A stretch of DNA of 64,000 nucleotides. Source: Bradyrhizobium sp. Its GTDB lineage: Bacteria; Pseudomonadota; Alphaproteobacteria; Rhizobiales; Xanthobacteraceae. The position numbers were made by a program, and so were the translations under genes. Position 1 is the first letter of the stretch; the number at the start of each line of letters is the position of its first letter. Location: contig NZ_JAUYQU010000205.1 in the NCBI RefSeq assembly GCF_030697065.1, positions 1 through 64,000 on the forward strand. The letters run 5' to 3'. Shown one piece after another: positions 11,024-18,887 of this stretch. Under the pieces are notes generated by a model. It worked only from the letters and a program-made list of their open reading frames with translations, was not told the origin of the DNA and ran no database searches.

Positions 11024-13824
11024 TGACCGCTGCCATACCGATCGCGACCTACCGCCTGCAGCTCACCGCCGATTTCGACTTCGACGCCGCTGCCACCGTC
11101 ATTCCCTATCTGAAGGCGCTCGGCATCAGCCATCTCTATGCCTCCCCCTTCATGAAGGCGCGCAAGGGCTCTACCCACGGCTACGACATCGTCGATCACA
11201 CCAAGCTCAATCCGGAGCTCGGCGGCGACGCCGGCTTCGCGCGGTTGAGCGAGGCGCTGCGGCGGCACGACATCGGCCTGATCCTCGATTTCGTGCCCAA
11301 CCATGTCGGCGTACATTTCGCCGACAACCCGTGGTGGCTCGACGTGCTGGAATGGGGTCCGGCCTCTCCGCACGCCGTCTCGTTCGATATCGACTGGGAC
11401 CAGCTGCCCTACCGCGCCCGCGGCGGCGTGCTGCTGCCGGTGATCGGCTCGTCCTACGGGCAGGCGCTGGAAGGCGGCGAGATCGAGCTGCGCTACGACC
11501 CGGACGAGGGCAGTTTCTCCGCCTGGTATTTCGAACACCGGCTGCCGATCGCGCCCGAGCGCTACAGCGAGATTCTGCGCAACGTCGTGAAGGAAGCCGG
11601 GGCCGACGACAGCGCGCCGGGGAAAGGCATTCTTGCACTGGCGGCACGCTACAAGGGATTGCGGCATCCCAACCGCAAGGAAGCGCCCGCCTTCAAGGCC
11701 GAGCTGAAAGGCATCGACGGCGGCGCGGACATCATCGCGCGCGGGCTGGACGCCTACCGCGCGGGTCCGGACCGGCCGGCGCAGATTCTGGCGCTGCATC
11801 ATCTATTGGAGCGCCAGCACTACAAGCTCGGCCACTGGCGGCTGGCCTCCAGCGACATCAACTACCGGCGCTTCTTCGACGTCAATACGCTGGCCGGGCT
11901 GCGCGTCGAAGACACCGAGACGTTCGAGGCGATACACCGGCTGGTCAAGCAACTGATCGCGGACGGACGGTTGCAGGGCCTGCGGCTCGACCACATCGAC
12001 GGGCTGCGCGATCCCGTACAATATTTCCAGCGCCTGCGGCGCCTGATCCGCGACGCCCAGGGCGAGCATGCCAAGCCGTTCTACCTCGTGATCGAGAAGA
12101 TTCTCGGCGAAGGCGAGAAGCTGCATTCCTTCTCCGGCGTGCACGGCACCACGGGCTATGAGTGGATGAATGTCATCACCCAGGCGCTGGTCGACGGCAA
12201 CGGCCTCGACCCGCTCGACGAGATATGGCGGCAGATCAGCAATACCTCGCCGAAACTGGAGCCGCTCCTGAAGGACGCCAAGCGGCGGGTGCTCGAAACC
12301 CTGCTGGCCAGCGAATTCACGGTGCTGACGCGGCTGCTGGCGCGGATCGCCGGCGGGCACTATTCCACCCGCGACTATTCCGCCGACAGCCTGCGGCAGG
12401 CGTTCGAACTCTACGTGCTGCATTTCCCGGTCTACCGCACCTATCTGACGTCGGCCGCGCCATCGCCGCACGACCGCGCGCTGATTGCGGCGACCATTGA
12501 AAAGGCACGCGCCGACTGGTTCGCCGCCGATGACGGCATCTTCGATTTCCTCCGCGACGCGCTGACCATGGACCTGCTCAAGCCGGGCGGGCCCGCGCAT
12601 GGCGCGCCGCGGGTGCGCCGCTTCGCCCTGAAGGTGCAGCAGTTCACCGGACCGCTGATGGCGAAGTCGCTGGAGGACACCGCGTTCTACCGCTACCACC
12701 GCCTGCTCGCGCTCAACGAGGTCGGCGGCGATCCATCGGCCAAGGCGCTTTCGGTCGATAGCTTTCACGAGATGATGCGGATCCGCGCCAGCGAGTGGCC
12801 GCACGGCATGACGGCGACCGCGACGCACGACACCAAGCGCGGCGAGGACGCCCGCGCGCGAATCATGTCGCTGGCCGAAATTCCCGGCGAATGGACCAGC
12901 TCGGTCGGACGCTGGAAGGTTTTGAACGCGCCGCATCTGGTGATCGAGGGCGAGATGCGGGCGCCGTCGGTGGCGTTCGAATACATGCTGTACCAGGCGC
13001 TGCTCGGCGCATGGCCGGTGGACGAAGCCGACGCGACATTCGCGGAGCGGATGCAGGCCTATGCGCTGAAGGCGGCGCGCGAGGGTAAACAGGAAACCAG
13101 CTGGCTCAATCCCAACCAGGCCTATGAAACGGGATTGCGGACCTTCATCGGGCGGATCCTCGACCCCGCCGTCTCGGCCGAATTCCTGGATTCGATCGCA
13201 ACCCTGGCCAGGCGCGTCGCCCTGCTGGGGGCGCTGAATTCCCTGAGCCAGATCACCCTGAAGGCGACGATGCCCGGCGTGCCGGATTTCTATCAGGGCA
13301 CGGAATTCTGGGATCTGTCGCTGGTCGATCCCGACAACCGGCGGCCGGTGGATTTTGCGGCGCGCGCCGCGTTGCTGCCCGCTCTGGAAAATCCGGATTG
13401 GGCCGGGCTCGCGCAGCATTGGCCGGACGCCCATATCAAGCTGGCCTGGACCCGCCGGCTCCTCAAGCTGCGGAGCGAACTTGCCGATCTGTTCGCGCAT
13501 GGCGATTATCAGCCGCTCGAGGTCAGGGGTCCGCATCGCGACCATGTCATCGCCTTCGCGCGGCGCCGCGGCCATGACGCCGTCATCGTTGTGGTTGCCA
13601 AATCGTTCGCCGCTTTCTCGCAGGGCGGTCGCAGCTGGCCGCGCGCGCAGGCTTTTGATGCTGCGGTCGATCTGAAGGGTTATTCCGTGGAAGGCTTGGC
13701 CGGCGAGACAACCGAGGCCCCGCTATCCCTGCTGTTCCAGCACCTGCCGGTCGCGGTGATGAAAGCAGGATTTCAGGGAGTCTCGAAGCCGGCGCGAAAA
13801 CGGCTTCGTGGAGAGGTATCCTGA
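11020..13824 (+). CDS. treY: Maltooligosyltrehalose synthase TreY
   Basis: A 934-residue GH13 enzyme that converts the reducing-end maltose of a glucan chain into a trehalose unit by intramolecular transglycosylation. It begins IATYRLQLTADFDFDAA and continues YASPFMKARKGSTHGYDIVDH, the standard TreY N-terminus. Catalytic Asp324 is in QGLRLDHIDGL and Glu359 in YLVIEKILGEGE. TATHDTKRGEDARARI and PGVPDFYQGTEFWD mark the C-terminal part. Two adjacent ATGs (11020 and 11023) overlap the treZ stop; the first gives the ATGA arrangement used throughout this operon. The frame is open far upstream, but that part lies inside treZ and encodes no TreY sequence. Last gene of the operon; no clear terminator was recognised in the 173 bp that follow. 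Confidence 0.96.
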   Translation: MMTAAIPIATYRLQLTADFDFDAAATVIPYLKALGISHLYASPFMKARKGSTHGYDIVDHTKLNPELGGDAGFARLSEALRRHDIGLILDFVPNHVGVHFADNPWWLDVLEWGPASPHAVSFDIDWDQLPYRARGGVLLPVIGSSYGQALEGGEIELRYDPDEGSFSAWYFEHRLPIAPERYSEILRNVVKEAGADDSAPGKGILALAARYKGLRHPNRKEAPAFKAELKGIDGGADIIARGLDAYRAGPDRPAQILALHHLLERQHYKLGHWRLASSDINYRRFFDVNTLAGLRVEDTETFEAIHRLVKQLIADGRLQGLRLDHIDGLRDPVQYFQRLRRLIRDAQGEHAKPFYLVIEKILGEGEKLHSFSGVHGTTGYEWMNVITQALVDGNGLDPLDEIWRQISNTSPKLEPLLKDAKRRVLETLLASEFTVLTRLLARIAGGHYSTRDYSADSLRQAFELYVLHFPVYRTYLTSAAPSPHDRALIAATIEKARADWFAADDGIFDFLRDALTMDLLKPGGPAHGAPRVRRFALKVQQFTGPLMAKSLEDTAFYRYHRLLALNEVGGDPSAKALSVDSFHEMMRIRASEWPHGMTATATHDTKRGEDARARIMSLAEIPGEWTSSVGRWKVLNAPHLVIEGEMRAPSVAFEYMLYQALLGAWPVDEADATFAERMQAYALKAAREGKQETSWLNPNQAYETGLRTFIGRILDPAVSAEFLDSIATLARRVALLGALNSLSQITLKATMPGVPDFYQGTEFWDLSLVDPDNRRPVDFAARAALLPALENPDWAGLAQHWPDAHIKLAWTRRLLKLRSELADLFAHGDYQPLEVRGPHRDHVIAFARRRGHDAVIVVVAKSFAAFSQGGRSWPRAQAFDAAVDLKGYSVEGLAGETTEAPLSLLFQHLPVAVMKAGFQGVSKPARKRLRGEVS

Positions 13825-13997
13825 ACGCGGAAGGCCGCCCGGGATCGACGGCCGGACGGCCTTGCGGATGTTGTGCCGACCATGGTCGGTTCCCTTCTCC
13901 CGCAAGATTGAATTCTGCGCAGATCCGGTTACCGACAAGTTTATGAAAACAGGCCGCGACAAGTTCTTTGATGGTGCGCTGCGGCAACCGCAATGCA

Positions 13998-14309
13998 TCA
14001 TCCCTTTTTGTCGAGCAGTAGCGTGCCGCGTTTCCTGATGGCGATCTGGGCGGCTTCGGCAAAACGCTGCAGCAGCCAGGGCAAGGTCACTTCCAGCCTG
14101 ACATGATCGTCGGCGACATCGAGATGACCTGACGCCGCCTGCCCGAGCGCGCGGATGCGGAAGATCATGCGATCCTGCTCCCACTTCTCCTCATCGACTT
14201 TCAGCACCGGCACACTCGACGCGGCCCGCGTCAGCCCCGTCTTGAGGCGGCGGGCTGCTTCTTCGCGGCCGAGGCGATGCGGGATCGAAACCACCAGCGG
14301 TGCAGACAT
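13998..14309 (-). CDS. Polyhydroxyalkanoic acid system family protein (PHA granule-associated)
   Basis: A 103-residue protein starting MSAPLVVSIPHRLGREEAARRLKTGL, a sequence I recognise as the PHA_gran_rgn family of small proteins linked to polyhydroxyalkanoate granules. The N-terminal SIPHRLGREEA motif is the family hallmark; the rest is a compact alpha/beta domain ending in charged residues. The ATG at 14309 is preceded by GGAGAG at good spacing; a longer frame to 14348 adds 13 unconserved residues and was not used. The molecular role is not established in the family. It lies convergent to the glucan operon, and no PHA synthase gene is in the window. Confidence 0.82.
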   Translation of the reverse strand: MSAPLVVSIPHRLGREEAARRLKTGLTRAASSVPVLKVDEEKWEQDRMIFRIRALGQAASGHLDVADDHVRLEVTLPWLLQRFAEAAQIAIRKRGTLLLDKKG

Positions 14310-14472
14310 TTTCAGGCTCTCCAGCTCACTGAACGCATGTAATTCCACATCGTTCGAATGGAAGGGCGAGCCGATTTTGCGTGTTTCAAATGTGGAACTT
14401 TATGAGTTCCCGTTTGTTTTTTCGGCTGAAGGCAGAGCAACAGTGCCCACTGCCGGGCTGAGGAGACACAAC

Positions 14473-14637
14473 ATGTCAATCGGTACGATCATTCTCATTA
14501 TTCTCGTTATTGCCTTGCTCGGCGGTTTCAGCGGCATCGGTGGCGGCCCGTTCTACGGCACCGGCTATTACGGCGGCGGCGGCCTCGGCCTCATCATCGT
14601 CGTCCTGCTGATCCTGCTTCTGCTCGGGAAGCTCTGA
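14473..14637 (+). CDS. DUF3309-type small glycine-rich membrane peptide
   Basis: A 54-residue peptide: a hydrophobic N-terminal helix (MSIGTIILIILVIALLGG), a glycine/tyrosine-rich centre (GTGYYGGGGLG) and a second hydrophobic helix (IIVVLLILLLLGKL). This helix-Gly loop-helix layout matches the DUF3309 family of alphaproteobacterial peptides of unknown function. The ATG at 14473 has an AGGAGA ribosome-binding site 6 bp upstream. The frame is open upstream to 14155, but only antisense to the PHA-system gene. It probably sits in the inner membrane as a hairpin. It ends just before a palindromic repeat shared with the convergent ligD gene. Confidence 0.82.
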   Translation: MSIGTIILIILVIALLGGFSGIGGGPFYGTGYYGGGGLGLIIVVLLILLLLGKL

Positions 14638-14645
14638 GCTATTCT

Positions 14646-14740
14646 CGTCATTCCGGGGCGCGAGTGAAACTCGCGAACCCGGAATCCAGAGATTCCTGAC
14701 ATGAGATGCCGGGGTGCGCTGCGCGCGCCCCGGAATGACG
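14646..14740. repeat. Palindromic REP-like element between convergent genes
   Basis: A perfect 17-bp inverted repeat (cgtcattccggggcgcg at 14646-14662 and its complement at 14724-14740) encloses about 60 bp containing smaller repeats of the same motif. It fills the 106 bp between the DUF3309 gene and the end of ligD. The cgtcattccgggg motif recurs at 53186-53261, so this is a dispersed repeat family. Lying between two convergent stops it could also act as a bidirectional terminator, although there is no T-tract. Confidence 0.85.
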
Positions 14741-14743
14741 CTT

Positions 14744-17413
14744 CTAGACCTTCTCCGCCAGTTTCTTCATGGCGGCCTTGATCGATGACGCGGCGGCGTC
14801 ATAGCCGTTCCAGGCCTTTGTTTTCGCCAGCAGTCCCGGCACCGTACGCACCGTGTAGCGTTTCGGATCGAGATCACCGCGCACCTGCGCCCAGGTCAGC
14901 GGCATCGAGACGGTGGCGCCGGCGCGCGCCCGCGGCGAAAGCACCGCCACGGCGGTGGCCGTGCGATCGTTGCGCAGATAATCGAGAAAAATCTTTCCCT
15001 TGCGCAGCTTCTTCGACATGTTGAGCAAATAGCGCTCGGGCTCTTCGTTCGCCATCCACTGGCAGACACCCTGCGCGAAGGCTTTTGCCTCTTTCCACGT
15101 CACCTTATCCCTGGCGCCGTAAGCCAGCGGCGTCACCACATGCAGTCCCTTGCCGCCGGTGGTCTTGCAGAAGCTCTCGAGGCCAAGGGCCGCGAGATGC
15201 TGCCGCATTTGTTTGGCGGTCTCGATCACCTCCGAAAATTCAACCTCCGGCGCGGGATCGAGATCGAACACCAGCCGTCCCGGGACGTCGGGCGCATCCG
15301 GCGCGCAATTCCACGGGTGCAATTCCAGGCCACCGAGTTGAGCCACTGCCGCGAGACCCTCGACCCGGTCGATCTGCAGATAGGGCTTGCGGTCGCCGGA
15401 GACCTTGACCAGTTCCAGTAGGTTCGACGTCCCCGGCATCGCATGGCGCTGGAAAAAGGTTTCGCCGCCGATGCCGTCGGGGGCGCGAACCACCGAGCAC
15501 GGCCGCCCCTTCAGATGGCCGATCATCCAGCCGCCAACCGCCTCGAAGTACCGGCCGAGATCGAGCTTGGTCACGCCCTCGCCGTCGCCGGCATCCGGCC
15601 ACAGCTCCTTTTCGGGCTTTGAAATGACGACGCCCATCACCTCGGCGGATTTCGTCGCGGCGGACGCCGGACGTGCCTTCGCCTTGCCGGCTTTGGCCCC
15701 GGCTTTCCCGGCCGGCCGGGCGATTCCGGTCATGGCCGGCTTCTCCGCCTCCACCTCATCGGCCGGCTTGTCCTGACGCAGCCCTTTGAACGATGCCTGC
15801 CGTATGTTGCCGTCGCCGGTGAAGCCGGCGAACTCGATTTCGGCGACGAGGTCCGGCTTCAGCCAATGCACGTCGCGGGTCTTCCTCGGCGCATTCTTGC
15901 CGCCGAACGGACTCTGGTCCGAAGCCGCCGCCTTCAGTTCCGGCATGATTCGCCGCACCGTGTCCTGGCCGAAACCGGTGCCGACCATGCCGACGAAGGC
16001 GAGATGATCGCCACGATGGACGCCGGCCATCAGCGAACGGAATTTGCCGTTGGTGGTTTTCCAACCGCCCAGCACCACTTCATGTCCGGCCCGGCATTTT
16101 GCCTTGGTCCAGTTATCGGAGCGGCCGGAGCGATAGGGGGCGTCGAGTTTCTTGGAGACGATGCCTTCCAGCGACAGCTTGCAGGCCGACTGCAGGATGG
16201 CGTCGCCGCCGCTCTCGAAATGCTCGACATAGCGGATCTGACTGCTCTTGCCTTTCCGGGCCTCCAGCAGCTTCTTCAGGTGCGCTTTTCGCTCGATGAG
16301 CGGCAGCGCGCGGAGATCCTCGCCGCCGGCAAACAGCAGGTCGAATGCAAAGAAGATGAGATCGTCGGTCTTGCCGTCCGAGATGGCCGCTTGCAGCGTG
16401 GAAAATTCGGGTGCGCCATTGTGGTCGAGCGCCACGATCTCGCCGTCGATCAGGGCATCGGGCAGGGCACTGCCCGCCTCCGCGATGGCCTTGAACTTGT
16501 CGCTCCAGTCCAGCCCCTTGCGGGTCATCAGCGCGGCCTCGCCGCCCTCGACCCGCAATTGAACGCGGTAGCCGTCGAACTTGATCTCGTGGCACCAGCC
16601 CTCGCCGTTGGGCGGGCGGTCGACCAGGGTACAGAGCTGCGGCGCGACAAACTCCGGTATCGCGGCTTTCCTGCCCTTGGCGGATTTCGCCGACGACAAT
16701 GCCTTAGCGGGTCGCGACGCCGCTTTCCTGTTCGTCGCGCGTGCCTCGGCGGCATCGCCCCGGTTGGAATTCCATACCGCGTCGGCCTTGCCGCGGCCGG
16801 CCTTCGCCAGCATGAACGGTTTTGGCGCCCTGCCCTTGCCGGCGGCGATCTGGTCCATCGATCGGCCCGAAGCGACCGATCGATCGGCCTCGAGGATGTT
16901 GTTGGCCTTGCCTTCCCTGGCGAAATCGTCGCGATGCTTGATCAACAGCCAGTTGGTGCGCTTGCCGCCATTGCGGTCGTGGCGCATCCGCACCAGCACC
17001 CAGCTGCCATGGAGCTTTTCGCCTTCCAGCGTGAATTTCAGGTCGCCCTTCCTGAAGCCACGCTCGGGATCGTCGGAATCCCAGTAGCCGCGATCCCAAA
17101 GCTGAACGGTGCCGCCGCCATACTGGTCGTTCGGAATGGTCCCTTCGAAATCGCCGTAATCGAGCGGATGGTCTTCCACCTCCACCGCCAGCCGCTTGTC
17201 GTGCGGATCGAGCGAGGGACCTTTGGTCACGGCCCAGGATTTGAAGACGCCGTCGAACTCCAGCCGCAGGTCGTAATGCAGCCGGGTGGCGTCATGCTTC
17301 TGGATGACGAAACGCCGGCGCTTCGACGGCGAGACCCCGGCATCTCCCGAGGGCTCCGCGGTCTTCTCGAAATCCCGCATCTTGCGATAGGTCGACAAAT
17401 TCCTCAGTGACAC
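14744..17413 (-). CDS. ligD: ATP-dependent DNA ligase D (LigD), three-domain NHEJ ligase
   Basis: About 889 residues from a GTG start at 17413. Domain order is N-terminal 3'-phosphoesterase ([16 protein letters not shown], around residues 40-55), central ATP-dependent ligase (catalytic Lys278 in [10 protein letters not shown], then [10 protein letters not shown] and further ligase motifs) and C-terminal archaeo-eukaryotic primase/polymerase ([42 protein letters not shown]). The linker between phosphoesterase and ligase is rich in Lys, Ala and Arg. LigD processes and seals double-strand breaks together with Ku, encoded divergently next door. The frame stays open to 17524, but starting there would leave only 21 bp before ku and adds no LigD-like residues; GTG 17413, shortly before [15 protein letters not shown], is the best start. 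ATG 17380 is a further alternative. Confidence 0.95.
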   Translation of the reverse strand: MSLRNLSTYRKMRDFEKTAEPSGDAGVSPSKRRRFVIQKHDATRLHYDLRLEFDGVFKSWAVTKGPSLDPHDKRLAVEVEDHPLDYGDFEGTIPNDQYGGGTVQLWDRGYWDSDDPERGFRKGDLKFTLEGEKLHGSWVLVRMRHDRNGGKRTNWLLIKHRDDFAREGKANNILEADRSVASGRSMDQIAAGKGRAPKPFMLAKAGRGKADAVWNSNRGDAAEARATNRKAASRPAKALSSAKSAKGRKAAIPEFVAPQLCTLVDRPPNGEGWCHEIKFDGYRVQLRVEGGEAALMTRKGLDWSDKFKAIAEAGSALPDALIDGEIVALDHNGAPEFSTLQAAISDGKTDDLIFFAFDLLFAGGEDLRALPLIERKAHLKKLLEARKGKSSQIRYVEHFESGGDAILQSACKLSLEGIVSKKLDAPYRSGRSDNWTKAKCRAGHEVVLGGWKTTNGKFRSLMAGVHRGDHLAFVGMVGTGFGQDTVRRIMPELKAAASDQSPFGGKNAPRKTRDVHWLKPDLVAEIEFAGFTGDGNIRQASFKGLRQDKPADEVEAEKPAMTGIARPAGKAGAKAGKAKARPASAATKSAEVMGVVISKPEKELWPDAGDGEGVTKLDLGRYFEAVGGWMIGHLKGRPCSVVRAPDGIGGETFFQRHAMPGTSNLLELVKVSGDRKPYLQIDRVEGLAAVAQLGGLELHPWNCAPDAPDVPGRLVFDLDPAPEVEFSEVIETAKQMRQHLAALGLESFCKTTGGKGLHVVTPLAYGARDKVTWKEAKAFAQGVCQWMANEEPERYLLNMSKKLRKGKIFLDYLRNDRTATAVAVLSPRARAGATVSMPLTWAQVRGDLDPKRYTVRTVPGLLAKTKAWNGYDAAASSIKAAMKKLAEKV

Positions 17414-17545
17414 GATCAAATCCCACGCAACGCGGTTACACCCTCGCACAACCTTAGAGCCTGGAACCAAAACCCTCAATTGCCGTTGAAGTTCCCGAAT
17501 GCTTTTGCGCGAATTTTCCCGCACACATAACGGGTTGGAGAGAAC

Positions 17546-18433
17546 ATGGCCCCGCCTCGCGCCTACTGGAAAGGCTCCCTGAAGCTTTCTCTCGTGTCAT
17601 GCCCGGTCCTGCTCTATCCGGCCTCGACGTCATCTGAGAAGACCCGCTTTCACATGATCAACAGGGAAACCGGCAACCGGCTAAAGCAGCAGATGGTCGA
17701 CGCCGAGACCGGCGACATCGTCGAAAGCGAGCAGAAGGGTCGCGGCTACGAGTTGAAAAAGGGCGAGTATGTCGAGATCGAAAAGAAGGAGCTGGAGGCG
17801 GTCCAGATCGACAGCAACCACACCATCGACATCGACAGTTTCGTGCCTCGGGACGAGATCGACAAGCGCTATCTCAACAATCCCTATTACATCGCGCCGG
17901 ACGGCAAGGCGGGTGCCGACGCGTTTGCGGTGATCCGCGACGCCATGAAGGACCAGGACCGCGTCGCGCTGGCGCGCATCGTATTGACCAACCGCGAGCA
18001 CATCATCGCGATCGAACCGCTCGGCAAGGGGCTGCTCGGCACCACGCTGCGCTATCCCTACGAACTGCGCGACGAGGCTGACTATTTCGAGGACATCAAG
18101 ACTCCGAAGATATCGAAGGACATGATCGAACTGGCGAGCCACATCCTCGACAGCAAGGCCGCGCATTTCGATCCATCGAAGTTCAAGGACGAATATGAAA
18201 CTGCGTTGAAGTCGCTGGTGAAACGCAAGGCCGCCGGCAAGCCGGTCAAGGTCGCCGAGCCCGGGGAGAAGCGGGACAACGTCATCAACCTGATGGACGC
18301 GCTGAAGCAGAGCCTGAAGGGCGGCAAGGGATCGGCGAAACCGGGCCGCCATGCCCCGACGCGCCGGGCGGCGCCCCGCCGCACGGCCAAGAAAGCGCAC
18401 CGTTCTACGGCGCGGGCGCGCAAGACCGGATAA
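17546..18433 (+). CDS. ku: Non-homologous end-joining protein Ku
   Basis: A 295-residue bacterial Ku protein. It begins [21 protein letters not shown], the conserved start of the Ku core beta-barrel, and continues through [18 protein letters not shown] and KGYEL-like segments ([14 protein letters not shown]). After the core (about residues 1-255) comes a short Lys/Arg/Ala-rich tail ([18 protein letters not shown]), typical of bacterial Ku and thought to contact DNA. The homodimer binds broken ends and recruits LigD. It is transcribed divergently from ligD, with 132 bp between the starts if LigD begins at 17413. An AACGGG/GGAGAG stretch lies just upstream of the ATG. Confidence 0.96.
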   Translation: MAPPRAYWKGSLKLSLVSCPVLLYPASTSSEKTRFHMINRETGNRLKQQMVDAETGDIVESEQKGRGYELKKGEYVEIEKKELEAVQIDSNHTIDIDSFVPRDEIDKRYLNNPYYIAPDGKAGADAFAVIRDAMKDQDRVALARIVLTNREHIIAIEPLGKGLLGTTLRYPYELRDEADYFEDIKTPKISKDMIELASHILDSKAAHFDPSKFKDEYETALKSLVKRKAAGKPVKVAEPGEKRDNVINLMDALKQSLKGGKGSAKPGRHAPTRRAAPRRTAKKAHRSTARARKTG

Positions 18434-18486
18434 CAACTCGCCGATGCTGGGATTTTCCGCTCGCAACGACGAAGTCGCGATTCCCG

Positions 18487-18729
18487 CTACTTCTTTCCGG
18501 CCTTCGTCTTGCGCTTCTTCGCGGTCTTCTTCGCCGTCTTGCGTTTCTTGGCGGCCTTCTTCGGGACCTTCTTGCCTTCCGCCCGCGCCTCGGAGAGACC
18601 GATCGCGATTGCCTGCTTGCGGCTCTTGACCTTCTTGCCAGAGCGGCCGCTCTTCAGCATCCCGGCCTTGCGCTTCTTCAGCGCGCGAGCGACCTTGGCG
18701 GAGGCCTTCTTCGAATATTTTCGAGCCAT
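18487..18729 (-). CDS. Small lysine-rich basic protein, DUF6496-like (histone H1-like)
   Basis: An 80-residue protein beginning MARKYSKKASAKVARALKKRKAG, with about one third Lys plus Arg. The middle (SRKQAIAIGLSEARAEGKK) is the conserved part of the DUF6496-like family; the C-terminus is a run of AAKK/KRKT repeats resembling histone H1 tails. The ATG at 18729 has a GGGAGA site upstream; longer frames to 18888 lack conserved sequence. Function is not established; DNA or nucleoid binding is an inference from charge. It ends convergent to ku and lies divergent to the GT20 gene. Confidence 0.8.
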   Translation of the reverse strand: MARKYSKKASAKVARALKKRKAGMLKSGRSGKKVKSRKQAIAIGLSEARAEGKKVPKKAAKKRKTAKKTAKKRKTKAGKK

Positions 18730-18872
18730 GTCGATTCTCCCGGTTGCTGAAAGCAATGGGCGCGGCGGACGAAAGTTCCATCTGCCGACTAACGGCTTGA
18801 CAGTGATGGTACTGCGCTTTTCATGGGGTGCGGCGCAGTAACAATTTGGCTTCGGGGCCTCGTGCCTCGCCC

Positions 18873-18881
18873 GGGGGGGGG
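18873..18881 (+). promoter_or_regulatory. Nine-G tract at the ribosome-binding position of the GT20 gene
   Basis: Nine consecutive G bases end 6 bp before the ATG at 18888, exactly where a Shine-Dalgarno sequence is expected. A purine run can pair with anti-SD CCUCC as a ribosome-binding site. Homopolymeric tracts of this length also slip during replication, so spacing or strength could vary between cells. The tract is seen directly; any effect on expression is inference. Confidence 0.6.
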
Positions 18882-18887
18882 CTTGCA

